The notes: generated by a model not told the origin, from the sequence alone. Counted from the first letter of the stretch, positions 39,064 to 49,620 are shown. The stretch: DNA of 64,000 nt from Shewanella profunda (GCF_023283765.1 NZ_JAKILG010000016.1:1-64000), one strand, 5' to 3'. A program made the numbers and translations.

Positions 39064-40683
39064 ATGAGTTTTACCTCCCTGGGCTTATCGGCCCCGATAC
39101 TTAAAGCCGTCGCCGAACAAGGTTACGACACTCCTTCGCCAATCCAAGCGCAAGCTATTCCCGCTGTGCTCCAAGGCCAAGATGTGATGGCGGCAGCCCA
39201 AACAGGAACAGGTAAAACGGCAGGTTTCACCCTTCCTTTGTTAGAGTTACTCAGCAAAGGTCAAAAAGCCCAAGCAGGACAAGTTCGCACCTTAGTATTA
39301 ACACCCACACGTGAACTTGCGGCACAGGTTGCTGAAAGTGTAGAAACCTATGGAAAATACTTACCGCTACGCTCTGCAGTCGTCTTTGGTGGCGTCCCCA
39401 TCAATCCACAAATCGCAAAATTACGCCACGGTGTCGATGTATTAGTCGCGACACCCGGTCGATTAATGGATCTATACAATCAAAAAGCGGTGAAATTTAA
39501 TCAACTTGAAATACTCGTATTAGATGAAGCCGATCGCATGCTCGATATGGGCTTTATCCGAGATATCCGAAAAATCCTCGCCATATTACCTAAGCAACGC
39601 CAAAATCTGATGTTTTCGGCAACGTTCTCGGATGAAATTCGCGAGTTAGCCAAAGGCTTAGTGAACAATCCAGTCGAAATTTCGGTGACACCGCGCAATG
39701 CTGCAGCGACCACAGTCAAACAGTGGGTTTGCCCTGTTGATAAAGGTCAAAAGTCGGCACTACTCACCCAACTTATTAAGCAACACGACTGGCAACAAGT
39801 ATTAGTGTTTTCACGCACTAAACACGGCGCCAACCGTTTAGCTAAAAACCTTGAAGAAGCAGGTATTAAAGCTGCGGCAATTCACGGTAATAAAAGTCAA
39901 ACTGCACGTACTAAAGCTTTGGCAGATTTTAAAAATGGTCAAGTGCGCGTACTAGTAGCAACCGATATTGCGGCCCGCGGCTTAGATATTGACCAGTTAC
40001 CACAGGTCGTTAACTTCGACTTACCCAACGTGCCTGAAGATTATGTCCATCGTATTGGTCGCACTGGTCGCGCGGGTGCTTCTGGCCAAGCAGTATCTTT
40101 GGTCAGCAGTGAAGAAATCAAGTTACTCAATGATATTGAACGCCTTATCAACCGCATACTCGACCGTGAAGTCGTTGAAGGCTTTAGCCCTGTGCACCCG
40201 CTGCCTGAATCACGCTTAAACTCGAGTGGCAAAAATAACACAGTAAAAACGATTCCAAGCCGGCGTAATCACCCCAGCGCAGGTCAGCCAGCACCGAGAG
40301 CGGGTTCAGGACGTGATGGCTATAAGGCTGAGGACAAAAAAGAAGGTGCACAGCGCCAACAACATACAGCATCGCCCAAAAGTAACGAGCATAAAGATGG
40401 TCAACGCAGCGGTGATGTCGCCCGTGGTCACAAGCCAAACGACAAGAATCCAAGACACAGCGGTGAAGTCAGTAGCGCGCCCCGCGGCGATGCTAAACCT
40501 CGTCCACCACGTTCAAACGATGGCCGTGCGAATAGCACTGGCGCCAATCGCCCAAGTGAAGGCCGTTCAGGCTCTGGCGAAAATCGTGGCCAATCGGGTG
40601 ACAATCCTTACGCCAATGGCCCAAAGAAAAACACCCGTCGCCCAAATAACGGTGCAAGTCGTCCAAGAAACACCCAAGATTAG
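39064..40683 (+). CDS. rhlE: DEAD-box RNA helicase RhlE
   Basis: 539 residues from ATG 39064 ([13 protein letters not shown], as in known RhlE); an earlier in-frame ATG adds eleven residues. Motifs I AQTGTGKT, Ia PTRELA, II DEAD, III SAT and [10 protein letters not shown] are all intact. The tail after about 380 is a low-complexity Gly/Arg/Asn/Ser basic extension that probably binds RNA. It acts in ribosome assembly and RNA turnover. Confidence 0.95.
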   Translation: MSFTSLGLSAPILKAVAEQGYDTPSPIQAQAIPAVLQGQDVMAAAQTGTGKTAGFTLPLLELLSKGQKAQAGQVRTLVLTPTRELAAQVAESVETYGKYLPLRSAVVFGGVPINPQIAKLRHGVDVLVATPGRLMDLYNQKAVKFNQLEILVLDEADRMLDMGFIRDIRKILAILPKQRQNLMFSATFSDEIRELAKGLVNNPVEISVTPRNAAATTVKQWVCPVDKGQKSALLTQLIKQHDWQQVLVFSRTKHGANRLAKNLEEAGIKAAAIHGNKSQTARTKALADFKNGQVRVLVATDIAARGLDIDQLPQVVNFDLPNVPEDYVHRIGRTGRAGASGQAVSLVSSEEIKLLNDIERLINRILDREVVEGFSPVHPLPESRLNSSGKNNTVKTIPSRRNHPSAGQPAPRAGSGRDGYKAEDKKEGAQRQQHTASPKSNEHKDGQRSGDVARGHKPNDKNPRHSGEVSSAPRGDAKPRPPRSNDGRANSTGANRPSEGRSGSGENRGQSGDNPYANGPKKNTRRPNNGASRPRNTQD

Positions 40684-40725
40684 TCCGTCTTTAACAAGAA
40701 AAATGACTTAGTATCAAGCTCAAAA

Positions 40726-40757
40726 AAACGCCCAAATCCACGCGAATTTGGGCGTTT
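40726..40757. terminator. Bidirectional terminator between rhlE and the PAS receptor
   Basis: 12-bp perfect stem (40726-40737 with 40746-40757), flanked by A and T runs, between convergent genes. Confidence 0.88.
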
Positions 40758-40785
40758 GCATTTTTACAATCCTTGCTTATTTATG

Positions 40786-42354
40786 TCATACCTTACGGAA
40801 GCGCTCTACCAGCTCGTGCAATTGTTCCGATGTCATTTGTAGATTTTTGCCACTTTCGCTGACCTCTGTGCCTTGCTCTAATGAAGTACTTGCAAGCTCT
40901 GAAATAATCACAATTTGTTGATTAATATCTTCTGCAACATGGGCTTGCTCTTCCACCGCTGCGGCCATTTGTGTAGCCATAGTCGCAATACTGCTAACGG
41001 CAACACTAATACCCTCTAATGCCTTTTCAGCCAATCCCACTTGAGCAACACCGAGTTCAGTATCTTTACATCCATTTTCAGCAACCAATACCGAAGCTTT
41101 AGCTTTGGTCGAAAGAATTTGAGTAATATCGTAAATCTCTTTAGTTGATGCGGTTGTTCGCGACGCAAGCAGCCTCACTTCATCGGCGACCACCGCAAAA
41201 CCTCGACCTTGATCACCCGCTCTCGCCGCCTCAATCGCGGCGTTAAGGGCAAGCAAGTTAGTTTGCTCGGCAATTTGTTCGATCAATTGCGCCGCATCCA
41301 CAATTTTATTGGTTTGATCGGCTAAATCAGCCACAGACTGACTAATATCGTTTACGGTTTTTTGTAGCTGCTGCATCGCACTGCGTGTTTGCCCCGCCAC
41401 AACAGAACCTGAATGGGCAAGCGCATCAGCATCACCGGCTTTGGTTGCAGTATCCTGCACATGTGAAGATACTTCGGCGATAGTCGTCGTCATCTGATTC
41501 ATTGCGGTAGCGACTTGCTCGGTTTGTATTTGCTGCTTACGAATGCAGTCCGCCGCATCGACAGATAAATGCATCACTTGATCTGATTGTAGTGCCACTT
41601 TAGTCGAGGCATCTTCGATCCGAGTTAACACTGTATTTAAATGGGCTGACTCAGCTAATACTGCAACCTCAAGCTGCCCCAAAACTCCCTGATGCTTCGC
41701 ATAAGAAGCTACGGCAAGGGGATCGGTAAAGGGCGTTGGCAGTAATTGCACTAGATGAGTGAGTGTGTTTTTTAAACGATATACTCCCAAGCCATAGCTG
41801 ATCAATGCTGTGATAAGAAAACCAATAGCGGCTTCAACAGGGCCTAAGCGCCACCATAATAGCGATGAAATAATAATGGCGATCAAAGGTAAGCTAACCC
41901 AACGAAGATGAGTTATTAACTCTGAAAGGATACTTTGAGGATTTTTCCCCGCATTAATAGCCCTGTATAAGCTCTCAGCATGGGCTATCTGCTCACGGCT
42001 TGGTACGGAGCGAACAGACTCATATCCCACTACCTGTCCATGTTCTGTCACTGGGGTAACATAGGCATTAACCCAATAATAATCCCCATTCTTACAACGG
42101 TTTTTTACCAATCCCATCCAAGATTTACCCTGCAATAAATAGCTCCACATCGTTTTAAATGCCGCTTCAGGCATATCCGGATGCCGGACAATATTATGGG
42201 GATTCCCAACTAACTCTTCTCGGCTAAAGCCGCTAATGGAGACAAAAGCATCATTACAATGCAGGATGGTGCCTTTAGTATCGGTAGATGAAATAAGCTG
42301 TTGTTCCTTCGGAAATTTCCTTTCATTTTCAGTAATAGGCAAATTTTTACGCAT
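40786..42354 (-). CDS. Aer-like PAS chemoreceptor
   Basis: 522 residues from ATG 42354; a GTG 9 bp upstream abuts AGGAG and is less likely, and MRKNLPIT is the usual Aer start. A PAS domain (about 20-120, with the PEAAFKTMW and [14 protein letters not shown] blocks) is followed by two short membrane helices (about 155-200) and the methyl-accepting signalling domain with [20 protein letters not shown]. It should sense redox/oxygen through FAD and drive energy taxis. Confidence 0.93.
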   Translation of the reverse strand: MRKNLPITENERKFPKEQQLISSTDTKGTILHCNDAFVSISGFSREELVGNPHNIVRHPDMPEAAFKTMWSYLLQGKSWMGLVKNRCKNGDYYWVNAYVTPVTEHGQVVGYESVRSVPSREQIAHAESLYRAINAGKNPQSILSELITHLRWVSLPLIAIIISSLLWWRLGPVEAAIGFLITALISYGLGVYRLKNTLTHLVQLLPTPFTDPLAVASYAKHQGVLGQLEVAVLAESAHLNTVLTRIEDASTKVALQSDQVMHLSVDAADCIRKQQIQTEQVATAMNQMTTTIAEVSSHVQDTATKAGDADALAHSGSVVAGQTRSAMQQLQKTVNDISQSVADLADQTNKIVDAAQLIEQIAEQTNLLALNAAIEAARAGDQGRGFAVVADEVRLLASRTTASTKEIYDITQILSTKAKASVLVAENGCKDTELGVAQVGLAEKALEGISVAVSSIATMATQMAAAVEEQAHVAEDINQQIVIISELASTSLEQGTEVSESGKNLQMTSEQLHELVERFRKV

Positions 42355-42554
42355 TTGTGACACTCTCCTTAGTGAACAACAGCAGAGATTACATCAATCA
42401 AATTTTGATTAAATTGAGAATACTAATAAAAATTTAGCAGCTAAATCATGTTTAGGCAGGGTATAAAAGATTAATTTTAAAAATAAAGATGAGTAAAGGC
42501 ACAAACTGAGAATGGTTATTATCTAAATTTAGATCTAGGCGATGACTTGATATA

Positions 42555-42586
42555 AAAAATGAAATTGAGCCCCAAAGCTCAATTTC
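42555..42586 (-). terminator. Terminator of dbpA
   Basis: 10-bp perfect stem (42561-42570 with 42577-42586), 6-nt loop; on the minus strand it ends in a T6 run. Confidence 0.85.
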
Positions 42587-42640
42587 ATTTAGTGATTCAT
42601 CAACAATAGCGGATTAACAAAACCTCACAGCAAACCAAGC

Positions 42641-44050
42641 TTATTTCATTGGCCAAGCGCGGTAAGATTTACCTTTGATGCGGCCGCCAGTAATTTTGTT
42701 CAGCGCTTTCTTGGCAACCTTACGATTAACGGCCACATAGGCGCGGTAATCGGTCACTTGGATTTTACCCACCTGTGAGCCTTCGATACCGTTTTCGCCC
42801 GTCAGCGCGCCTAAGATATCCCCTGGACGCAGCTTTTCCTTCTTACCGCCATCGATCTGCAAAGTGATCATGGTTGGGGCTGCAGGCGTGCTACCGAGCA
42901 GGCTTTCAGAGGGCAGTGATTCGCTGGTAATTTCGCGCTCTAAGTACTCTTCTAACAAGGCAATCTTGTAACCGTCTTGGTCGTTATAGAAGGTATAAGC
43001 GGCGCCTTTACTGCCCGCACGGCCAGTACGACCGATACGGTGAATGTGGACTTCGGTGTCATAGGCGACGTGATAGTTAAACACGGCATCCAGCGCATCG
43101 ATATCTAAACCACGGGCGGCAACGTCGGTCGCCACTAATACACAGGCACTCTTGTTGGCAAATTGCAGCAGGGTTTCGTCCCTATCTCTTTGCTCTAAAT
43201 CGCCGTGCAGGGCCAATACGCTAAAACCTAAACCTTCGAGCTCATCGGCCACTTTTTGGGTTTCGCGTTTAGTGTTACAGAACACCACTGCGCTTTCAGG
43301 TTTATGTTCTAACAACAATAATTGCAGCGCTTGCATGCGCGCCTTGTCATCATCTAAGTGATAAAAATGCTGGGCGATGCTCAAGCTGTCGTGATGACCT
43401 TCCACTTTAACCATGCTTGGGTCATACATGATTTGCTTAGCAATCGATTGAATTTGCTCAGGGAACGTCGCGCTGAATAGCAGCGTCTGGCGCTCACGCG
43501 GGGCTTGTTCGATAATCGCATCGAGGGCGGGTTGGAAGCCCATTTCTAACATGCGATCGGCTTCATCGAGCACTAACATGTTGAGATTGCTTAAATCTAA
43601 GCGATTGCGATCTAAGTGATCGACGATACGACCCGGCGTTCCCACGATAATGTGCGCGCCGTGTTCCAGCGAGCCAACCTGTGGCCCCATAGGCACACCG
43701 CCGCAAAGTGTCAGCACTTTAACGTTATGAATACCACGGGCAAGAGTACGGATCTCCTGTGCCACTTGGTCGGCCAACTCGCGGGTTGGACATAACACTA
43801 AGGTTTGAATACGAAAGCGTTTAACGTCTAACTTGTTCAGTAATCCTAAGCCGAAGGCGGCCGTTTTACCCGAGCCAGTTTTACCCTGACCTATCACATC
43901 CTGCCCCGCTAAGATGGGTGGCAAACTTTGCGCCTGAATTGGCGTCATCTCGTTGTAGCCCATAGAAGAAAGGTTCTCAAGCAGTTCGGGTTTTAGCTTA
44001 AGAGTCGAAAAAGCCATTGATGGATTAGGCTTAGTATCAGAGTTGCTCAA
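42641..44050 (-). CDS. dbpA: DEAD-box 23S rRNA helicase DbpA
   Basis: 469 residues. All DEAD motifs are present ([38 protein letters not shown]), and the C-terminal DbpA RNA-binding domain (about 390-468) follows, which binds hairpin 92 of 23S rRNA for 50S assembly. The start is TTG 44050 with AGGA 8 nt upstream; ATG 44017 (MAFSTLKL) is the alternative and would resemble the E. coli start. Confidence 0.95.
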   Translation of the reverse strand: MSNSDTKPNPSMAFSTLKLKPELLENLSSMGYNEMTPIQAQSLPPILAGQDVIGQGKTGSGKTAAFGLGLLNKLDVKRFRIQTLVLCPTRELADQVAQEIRTLARGIHNVKVLTLCGGVPMGPQVGSLEHGAHIIVGTPGRIVDHLDRNRLDLSNLNMLVLDEADRMLEMGFQPALDAIIEQAPRERQTLLFSATFPEQIQSIAKQIMYDPSMVKVEGHHDSLSIAQHFYHLDDDKARMQALQLLLLEHKPESAVVFCNTKRETQKVADELEGLGFSVLALHGDLEQRDRDETLLQFANKSACVLVATDVAARGLDIDALDAVFNYHVAYDTEVHIHRIGRTGRAGSKGAAYTFYNDQDGYKIALLEEYLEREITSESLPSESLLGSTPAAPTMITLQIDGGKKEKLRPGDILGALTGENGIEGSQVGKIQVTDYRAYVAVNRKVAKKALNKITGGRIKGKSYRAWPMK

Positions 44051-44273
44051 GGTGAATATCCTGTGGTGGGTAACGAAGCGGCTGCTAGGTTACTGAAATT
44101 GCGTTACTTATCGATTAAACTGGTCTATCAAGATTCAGGTTAGTTTTAGGCTAGATTGAGTTTAGAAAAAAGCTCTAGGCTCGCTCAACCCAAAAGCTCG
44201 GCTATTGTAGCAACAAAGTACGGCTTTTGCCTTAAGTCCTTAAGCAATAGACATAGCAGGCGTGAACAGCAAC

Positions 44274-44300
44274 AAAAAGCCCTGCAGGAATACAGGGCTT
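44274..44300 (-). terminator. Terminator of the pirin gene
   Basis: AAGCCCTG/CAGGGCTT stem (44277-44284 with 44293-44300); read on the minus strand it is followed by T5. Confidence 0.8.
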
Positions 44301-44349
44301 AGGCTTAGGCTTAGACTTAGATTTAGGTTTGGGTTTGGGTTTAGAATTA
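44296..44349. repeat. Degenerate hexanucleotide repeat (GGNTTA-like, 9 units)
   Basis: Nine consecutive 6-bp units: GGCTTA three times, then GACTTA, GATTTA, GGTTTG twice, GGTTTA, GAATTA. One strand is G-rich and the other C-rich. Confidence 0.8.
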
Positions 44350-44373
44350 GCTCAGTGCGGCAGATTTAGCAGA

Positions 44374-45261
44374 TCAAGCGATTTGGCCGAAACGCCCTGC
44401 TTGATAGTCGCGGATCGCCTGCTGAATTTCTGCTTGGGTGTTCATCACAAAGGGACCCATCTGAACGATTTTTTCACGGATAGGTTTACCCGCAAACAGT
44501 AACATCCCCGCGCCGCGATCATCGGCCTTAAGCTTAAGCACACTTTGGCTATCGAGCACTAAAAACTCGCCCTCATGATGTTGATTTGAAGCAGATGACC
44601 GGTGTGAATCCTCACCCTTACTCGAATCGCTTTTATATAAGTCACCTTGGTACAAGTACAAGGCGACAAACTCGTGTTGAGACAAATCAAGCGTGGTCTC
44701 AGCATTTGGCGCTAGGCTCAAATCAGCAATGGCTGCTTCGCCCGCTAATCCTTGGATGGTCGCACTAATAAGCGGTTGATCTTTAAAACCCCAATCACCT
44801 GCTAAAGCTTTCAAGGTTGCGCCAGTATCATTTGTCGCTTCAACACTCGCACTACCCGCAGTATCTTGATACTTCGCAGGGCGCAGCTTGTCTTTGGCGG
44901 GCATGTTGACCCAAATTTGGAACCCATGCAGACCATCAACCGCATCGGCCAGCGGCATTTCAGAATGCACTACTCCGAACCCGGTACTCATCCACTGCAC
45001 ATCACCCGCACGAATCGCCTTTACATTACCCATTTGGTCACGGTGCTCAAAACCGCCCTTGCGAATATAAGTGAACGTCTCCATCCCGCGATGGGGATGT
45101 GCGGGAAAGCCGCCAATAAAGTCTTGTTCATCATCGGATTTTATTTCATCGATCATCAAGAAAGGATCAAATTTCGTCGTCACAAAATCGGCGACACGGC
45201 GAATATTGACCCCATCGCCATCCATCGAGGCTTGGGCAGAAAACTGACTTAATACTTTCAT
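44374..45261 (-). CDS. Pirin family protein
   Basis: 295 residues from ATG 45261 with a GGAGAG site; the longer frame upstream has no support. Two cupin domains; the N-terminal one carries the pirin metal-binding pattern PHPHRGxETxTY and the later HSE (GVVHSEMP). Bacterial pirins act as quercetinases or as regulators of metabolic enzymes; which one applies here is not readable. Single-gene unit. Confidence 0.92.
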   Translation of the reverse strand: MKVLSQFSAQASMDGDGVNIRRVADFVTTKFDPFLMIDEIKSDDEQDFIGGFPAHPHRGMETFTYIRKGGFEHRDQMGNVKAIRAGDVQWMSTGFGVVHSEMPLADAVDGLHGFQIWVNMPAKDKLRPAKYQDTAGSASVEATNDTGATLKALAGDWGFKDQPLISATIQGLAGEAAIADLSLAPNAETTLDLSQHEFVALYLYQGDLYKSDSSKGEDSHRSSASNQHHEGEFLVLDSQSVLKLKADDRGAGMLLFAGKPIREKIVQMGPFVMNTQAEIQQAIRDYQAGRFGQIA

Positions 45262-46095
45262 TGCTGCTCTCCTATCGGTTGAGTAAAGCGATGCGTGAAA
45301 CGCCAAAATCATGTGGCTAACACAAGACGCAAACGCTTTGCTGATGGAGGCAGAATAACAAGGAAATTTACAAAAGAATAACGCGAAATCACGGCCTAAA
45401 CATTCGAAAAAATAGAAGGGTAGGTTGCTGATATCCACTCACACGGGCTTGCCATGGCATTTGCTCGTCGACTCGGTGAATAGAAACCTAGGGTTTCTGA
45501 GCTTATGAACGAGAGCCATGGACGGCGAACTGGCAGTTAAACAGGGATGTTGTTCAAGTCCGTCCTTGGATGCTCGACCGCCTCGTCCATGGGGCGGACG
45601 GTCGTCTCGCTAATCACCATGGCTCACCTTTTTGGCATTAGCGTAACCTGTAGATTTAAAAGCCTTACGCTGCACGCTTTTGGACAATAACGTGTTAGGT
45701 CATCACCTATTACTGGTTAAATTTGAATAAAAAATTCTATGCGGTAACGCCGCCATGCACTCCTTTTGTGGTCAAAAATAGTGGTTCGTTTATTGTCTGC
45801 TGGTGGTTCTTGATGGTTTACCTTATTGCTATTTAGCATACATGATTGACTTGAAGAACTGGCTGAAGCGTATAAACAATGGACCTGCGAGATCAAACTT
45901 GCGGCACTTGGAGATAGAGGCTTAGTGGTGTTAGAAAGGAGAGCCTAAGTGTTTATATCTTAGGCTTGAACAGATTATATAATGCTTGCTTTACACTTAC
46001 TAATACAGAAAGTAATAGACCTAAAAAGATTTTATAAAATGAATGAATTATTATAACTAGATATATTAATTGCTACTTATACTTTAATTGACAAA
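45262..46095. other. Accessory intergenic region with repeat and small frame remnants
   Basis: About 830 bp. It contains the second copy of the 67-bp repeat (45555-45621). A short frame near 45850-45948 (…ELAEAYKQWTCEIKLAALGDRGLVVL…) could be a gene fragment but was not identified. It becomes AT-rich after 45950. Confidence 0.5.
45555..45621 (-). repeat. Dispersed 67-bp repeat, copy 2
   Basis: Reverse-complement match to 31628-31694 with 4 mismatches. The similarity extends weakly beyond it to about 45650. Other short palindromic motifs (CCATGG-containing) lie within 100 bp upstream. Confidence 0.8.
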
Positions 46096-46371
46096 TTAAA
46101 CCTTGACTTTATCTATTCGTATAAATAAATAAACAAGTAAAAATATTGGCAATACTATTAATGAGGTATTTATAAAGTTGCTAGATATTTTATTCATGAA
46201 TAATATCTTATATGTGGCAGTATACATGAAAGATAAAAATGCCACCAAGCGATAATTACCTGAGAAATCAAATGACTCTCTACAGTGATAACACTTTGCC
46301 TCTTTACTAATAACCAGCTTATATAATGAAATGTTCTTCTTGCAATACGGGCAATGTTTTAATATTTGCAT
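46096..46371 (-). CDS. Hypothetical protein with zinc ribbon and two membrane helices
   Basis: 91 residues. Two Cys pairs (CPYCKK at 7-12 and CYHCRE at 32-37) form a zinc-ribbon-like head, followed by two hydrophobic segments (about 45-60 and 68-86). AT-rich and unlike its neighbours, so likely acquired. Small cysteine-plus-membrane proteins of this kind are sometimes immunity proteins; nothing confirms that here. Confidence 0.6.
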   Translation of the reverse strand: MQILKHCPYCKKNISLYKLVISKEAKCYHCRESFDFSGNYRLVAFLSFMYTATYKILFMNKISSNFINTSLIVLPIFLLVYLFIRIDKVKV

Positions 46372-46696
46372 AAACTAGACCTCGACAGCGGCTAACTTCA
46401 GCCTACTCTAGCAGACTGAAGTTAATACTAAAAACTTTTAGTTTTCATTTCTATGAAAATTTGGATCACCTGGAAAGGTAATACCACCTCTGCCACCTAA
46501 GCCAATTGTGCCACTTGCAAAGAAATCCGGCTGCAAAGAAATCCGGCCACCCAAGTTAAAACAACATAATACACTTAGGCTTGCCTTTAAGTAACGGAAA
46601 ATCACTTAGTAGCAAAAAGACTGACAAGGTGGGGTTCAAATGGATAATGATGGGCTAAATTGTGCGATTTAACCTGGGTGTCTCAATTTTATTATT
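46372..46696 (-). other. Intergenic region with a truncated coding remnant
   Basis: On the minus strand a frame from about 46553 to the stop at 46438-46440 reads as a Gly-rich tail (…FFASGTIGLGGRGGITFPGDPNFH…) with no start. A tandem 16-bp duplication (46516-46547) lies inside it, and a 9-bp stem (46393-46401 with 46416-46424) follows the stop. Confidence 0.5.
46516..46547. repeat. Exact 16-bp tandem duplication
   Basis: TGCAAAGAAATCCGGC occurs twice in direct succession (46516-46531, 46532-46547). Since 16 is not a multiple of three, it breaks any reading frame through it. Confidence 0.9.
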
Positions 46697-47125
46697 TTAT
46701 TCACATTTACTACCTTTATCCCTGATGACATAAGCAGCAAAATTATTTCCATCTTCACCAGCAATCTTTACTTGTTCAAATCTTCCAGATAGCACATCGA
46801 ACCAAAAGCATCGGATGTATTTATTTTGGTGACTTTCAGAGATCATACGAACTTTTTGGTTTATGTCCGGATCTTCCAAAAGTAACTCAGCAAAAATAAA
46901 CGACGCTTGAGCTTTATATGAATCTGGATTTTCGGCGCTTAGTAAATCTAAGACGGTTTGCTTGTAGCGTTGTTTGTTGTTGATAAATAGCTCAGTAGCA
47001 CCATCATCCAAACCAGAACCAAGAGAGTGCATTTTATACAACATATAAACTTGAGTTCTGCCACTAAAATAGACTATCAGGATGATGCCAACTATTAACA
47101 CAACTAATGAGATAAATATCTTCAC
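46697..47125 (-). CDS. Hypothetical membrane-anchored protein
   Basis: 142 residues: one N-terminal membrane helix (about 4-22), then a soluble helical domain with a Cys (FWFDVL region) and a C-terminal Cys. It is not recognised as a known family. Starts with a GGAGG-like site in front of the ATG. It lies in an accessory patch beside the zinc-ribbon gene. Confidence 0.6.
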   Translation of the reverse strand: MKIFISLVVLIVGIILIVYFSGRTQVYMLYKMHSLGSGLDDGATELFINNKQRYKQTVLDLLSAENPDSYKAQASFIFAELLLEDPDINQKVRMISESHQNKYIRCFWFDVLSGRFEQVKIAGEDGNNFAAYVIRDKGSKCE

Positions 47126-47252
47126 AGATGCCTCCTTGCCACAACGCCGCCAATATGGGTAGTGCGAGCTGGCGCAAAATTTGTTTCAAATTTAATAAGA
47201 CATAGGACAGGCGTCCTCAGCCAAAGCGATCCAATTGAATTGAATCTTCAAC

Positions 47253-47456
47253 CTAGTCTGGTTTAAACACGCCGATCACAGCACCTGTGGCTTTTTCAGT
47301 GACCTTTTCATCGGTTTGCTGTTCACGATAGTCACACTCTGTGCATTCAACGGTTTCGATGCCGTTTTCCTTGTAGAGTAAAATGCTGTCTTTAGCGCTG
47401 CATTTGGGGCACTTAGCACCGGCTACGAAACGCTTTTTGATTTTAGTGTTTGTCAT
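47253..47456 (-). CDS. yheV: YheV family zinc-ribbon protein
   Basis: 67 residues with two CxxC pairs (CPKC at 16-19 and CTEC at 38-41) making a zinc ribbon; the C-terminal VIGVFKPD is typical of YheV (DUF2387). Function unknown. In E. coli it lies beside kefG-kefB-yheS; here it is directly divergent from yheS and kefGB are missing. Confidence 0.88.
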   Translation of the reverse strand: MTNTKIKKRFVAGAKCPKCSAKDSILLYKENGIETVECTECDYREQQTDEKVTEKATGAVIGVFKPD

Positions 47457-47709
47457 AATAGATTAAGGACCAGATAGCAGGGCCAAGGGACTCGGCCGAA
47501 GAAATTGGCGCTATTTTGCCACACTGATGGTTGAATACCAGCGTTACCTGAAAGGATGAGGCCTTAGGTCGATGTGGTGCGATTCGCTAAAGATCATCCT
47601 GAAAAGTCGAATAATTGTCCTAGTTATCGGGGAAGGCTGTGGTTTGAAACTGGGTTGTACGCTATTATCTGTGCCCTGACGAATTTACGTTCTAACCAAG
47701 TTGTAGTTA

Positions 47710-49620
47710 ATGATCAGCATCAACCAAGCGCAATTAATCCGTGGCAGTAAAACCCTGCTAGATGAGACCTCTCTCACGATTTATCCCGGTCATAAGGTCG
47801 GTTTAGTCGGTGCTAACGGCACAGGCAAATCCTCACTGCTCGCATTAATTTTAGGTCACTTAAGCCTAGATAAAGGTGAATTTAGTCTGCCTTCTGGCTG
47901 GCAAATTGCCACAGTGGCCCAAGAAACCCCTGCGCTCGACGTCTCGGCACTGGAATACGTGATCGATGGCGATAGCGAATATCGTCAATTAGAAGCCCTA
48001 TTACACCAGGCCCAAGAAGAGAACGACGGCAATGCCATCGCACTCCTGCACGGCAAAATCGACGCTATCGGTGGTTATGCAATTCATTCGCGTGCGGGTT
48101 CATTGTTAGCGGGTCTAGGCTTTAGTGAAGCCGAGCAAAGCAATCCAGTAAAAAGCTTTTCGGGCGGCTGGCGTATGCGCCTCAACTTAGCCCAAGCGCT
48201 GCTGTGTCGTTCTGATTTATTGCTCCTCGACGAACCGACCAACCACTTAGATTTAGATACCATGTACTGGCTCGAAGGTTGGATTAAGTCCTATCAAGGC
48301 ACGCTGATTTTAATCAGCCATGATAGGGATTTTATCGATGAAATCGTTGATGAAATCGTCCACGTTGAAAACCAAAAACTCAATTTCTACAAAGGTAATT
48401 ACAGTGCCTTTGAGCGCATTCGTGCCGAACGTATGTCACAGCAACAGGTTGCCTTCGAGCGTCAACAAAAAGAACGTGCGCACATGCAGTCCTTCGTTGA
48501 CCGCTTCCGGTATAAGGCGAGTAAAGCCAAACAAGCGCAGAGCCGCTTAAAGGCGCTAGAGCGCATGACGGAACTGTTGCCATCTCAAGCTGACAGCCCA
48601 TTTTATATGGAGTTTCGCGCCCCTGAAGCCTTGCCGAACCCGCTGATTAAAATGGAACAAGTCGCGATCGGCTATGGCGATAAGCCCATCCTTAGCAAGG
48701 TGCATTTAAACTTAGTACCGGGTGCGCGTATTGGTTTGCTGGGCCGTAACGGCGCGGGTAAATCGACGTTAATCAAGCTGTTATCGGGCCAATTGTCGCC
48801 AATGACAGGTTTGTATGAACCTAACCCTGGCGTCAATATCGGCTACTTTGCCCAGCATCAAATCGAATTTTTGCGCCTCGACGACACGCCGATGCAGCAT
48901 TTAGTACGTCTGGCACCCAATGCCAGAGAGCAAGAATTACGCAACTTCTTAGGCGGTTTTGGCTTTAACGGCGATATGGCGCTCTCTCCGGTACGACCCT
49001 TTTCCGGTGGTGAGAAAGCCCGTTTGGTGCTAGCGCTATTGGTTTGGCAGCGCCCTAACCTATTACTACTCGATGAACCGACCAACCACTTAGACTTAGA
49101 GATGCGCCACGCCCTAACAATGGCATTGCAAACCTTTGAAGGTGCAATGGTTGTGGTATCCCATGATCGCCATTTACTGCGGTTAACCTGTAGCGACTAC
49201 TATCTGGTCGATCAAGGTGAAGTGCGCGCCTTTGATGGTGATTTAGACGACTACCATCAGTGGTTGTTAGATGCGGCGAAAGCCACTACCTACCAAACGA
49301 GCAATAGCGATGAAACCAAACCAGCGGCTGATAAGAAGATACAAAAACGCCTCGAAGCAGAGATCCGCCAAAAGGTATCGCCGCTAAAGCGTAAGCAGAC
49401 TAAATTAGAAACCGAGCAACAGAAGCTAAGCGAACGCCTCGCCGAACTCGAACACTTGCTCGCCGATAGTGAATTGTATGACCAAGATAACAAAGCCAAG
49501 CTAACCTCGGTATTAACCGAGCGAACGAGCTTGACGCAAACCCTAGAAGAAAGTGAAATGCAATGGCTCGAGTTGCAAGAAGAGATAGATGCAATGGAGC
49601 TCGAAGTGATAAACCAGTAG
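47710..49620 (+). CDS. yheS: ABC-F family ATPase YheS
   Basis: 636 residues with two ABC ATPase domains (Walker A GANGTGKSS near 36 and GRNGAGKST near 346; signatures SFSGGWRMRL and PFSGGEKARL) and no membrane helices. The linker (about 240-300) is the basic P-site-interacting region, and the C-terminal coiled coil is typical of YheS. It acts on ribosomes, probably relieving translational stalls. Confidence 0.94.
   Translation: MISINQAQLIRGSKTLLDETSLTIYPGHKVGLVGANGTGKSSLLALILGHLSLDKGEFSLPSGWQIATVAQETPALDVSALEYVIDGDSEYRQLEALLHQAQEENDGNAIALLHGKIDAIGGYAIHSRAGSLLAGLGFSEAEQSNPVKSFSGGWRMRLNLAQALLCRSDLLLLDEPTNHLDLDTMYWLEGWIKSYQGTLILISHDRDFIDEIVDEIVHVENQKLNFYKGNYSAFERIRAERMSQQQVAFERQQKERAHMQSFVDRFRYKASKAKQAQSRLKALERMTELLPSQADSPFYMEFRAPEALPNPLIKMEQVAIGYGDKPILSKVHLNLVPGARIGLLGRNGAGKSTLIKLLSGQLSPMTGLYEPNPGVNIGYFAQHQIEFLRLDDTPMQHLVRLAPNAREQELRNFLGGFGFNGDMALSPVRPFSGGEKARLVLALLVWQRPNLLLLDEPTNHLDLEMRHALTMALQTFEGAMVVVSHDRHLLRLTCSDYYLVDQGEVRAFDGDLDDYHQWLLDAAKATTYQTSNSDETKPAADKKIQKRLEAEIRQKVSPLKRKQTKLETEQQKLSERLAELEHLLADSELYDQDNKAKLTSVLTERTSLTQTLEESEMQWLELQEEIDAMELEVINQ

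Larger units (their letters stand above)
44051..44373. other. Intergenic region between dbpA and pirin genes
   Basis: About 323 bp: dbpA promoter on one side, the pirin terminator (44274-44300) and a hexanucleotide repeat (44296-44349) on the other. Nothing else recognised. Confidence 0.5.

Noticed and set aside
44296..44349. Linear chromosome end
   Set aside because: The repeat is internal, short and degenerate with normal genes on both sides.
44866..45252. 128-codon frame opposite the pirin gene
   Set aside because: Antisense shadow of a clearly conserved pirin.
45680..45720. Possible integron attC-like site (AACGTGTTAGGT)
   Set aside because: Only a loose resemblance to one core site; no paired arms and no integrase or cassette array.
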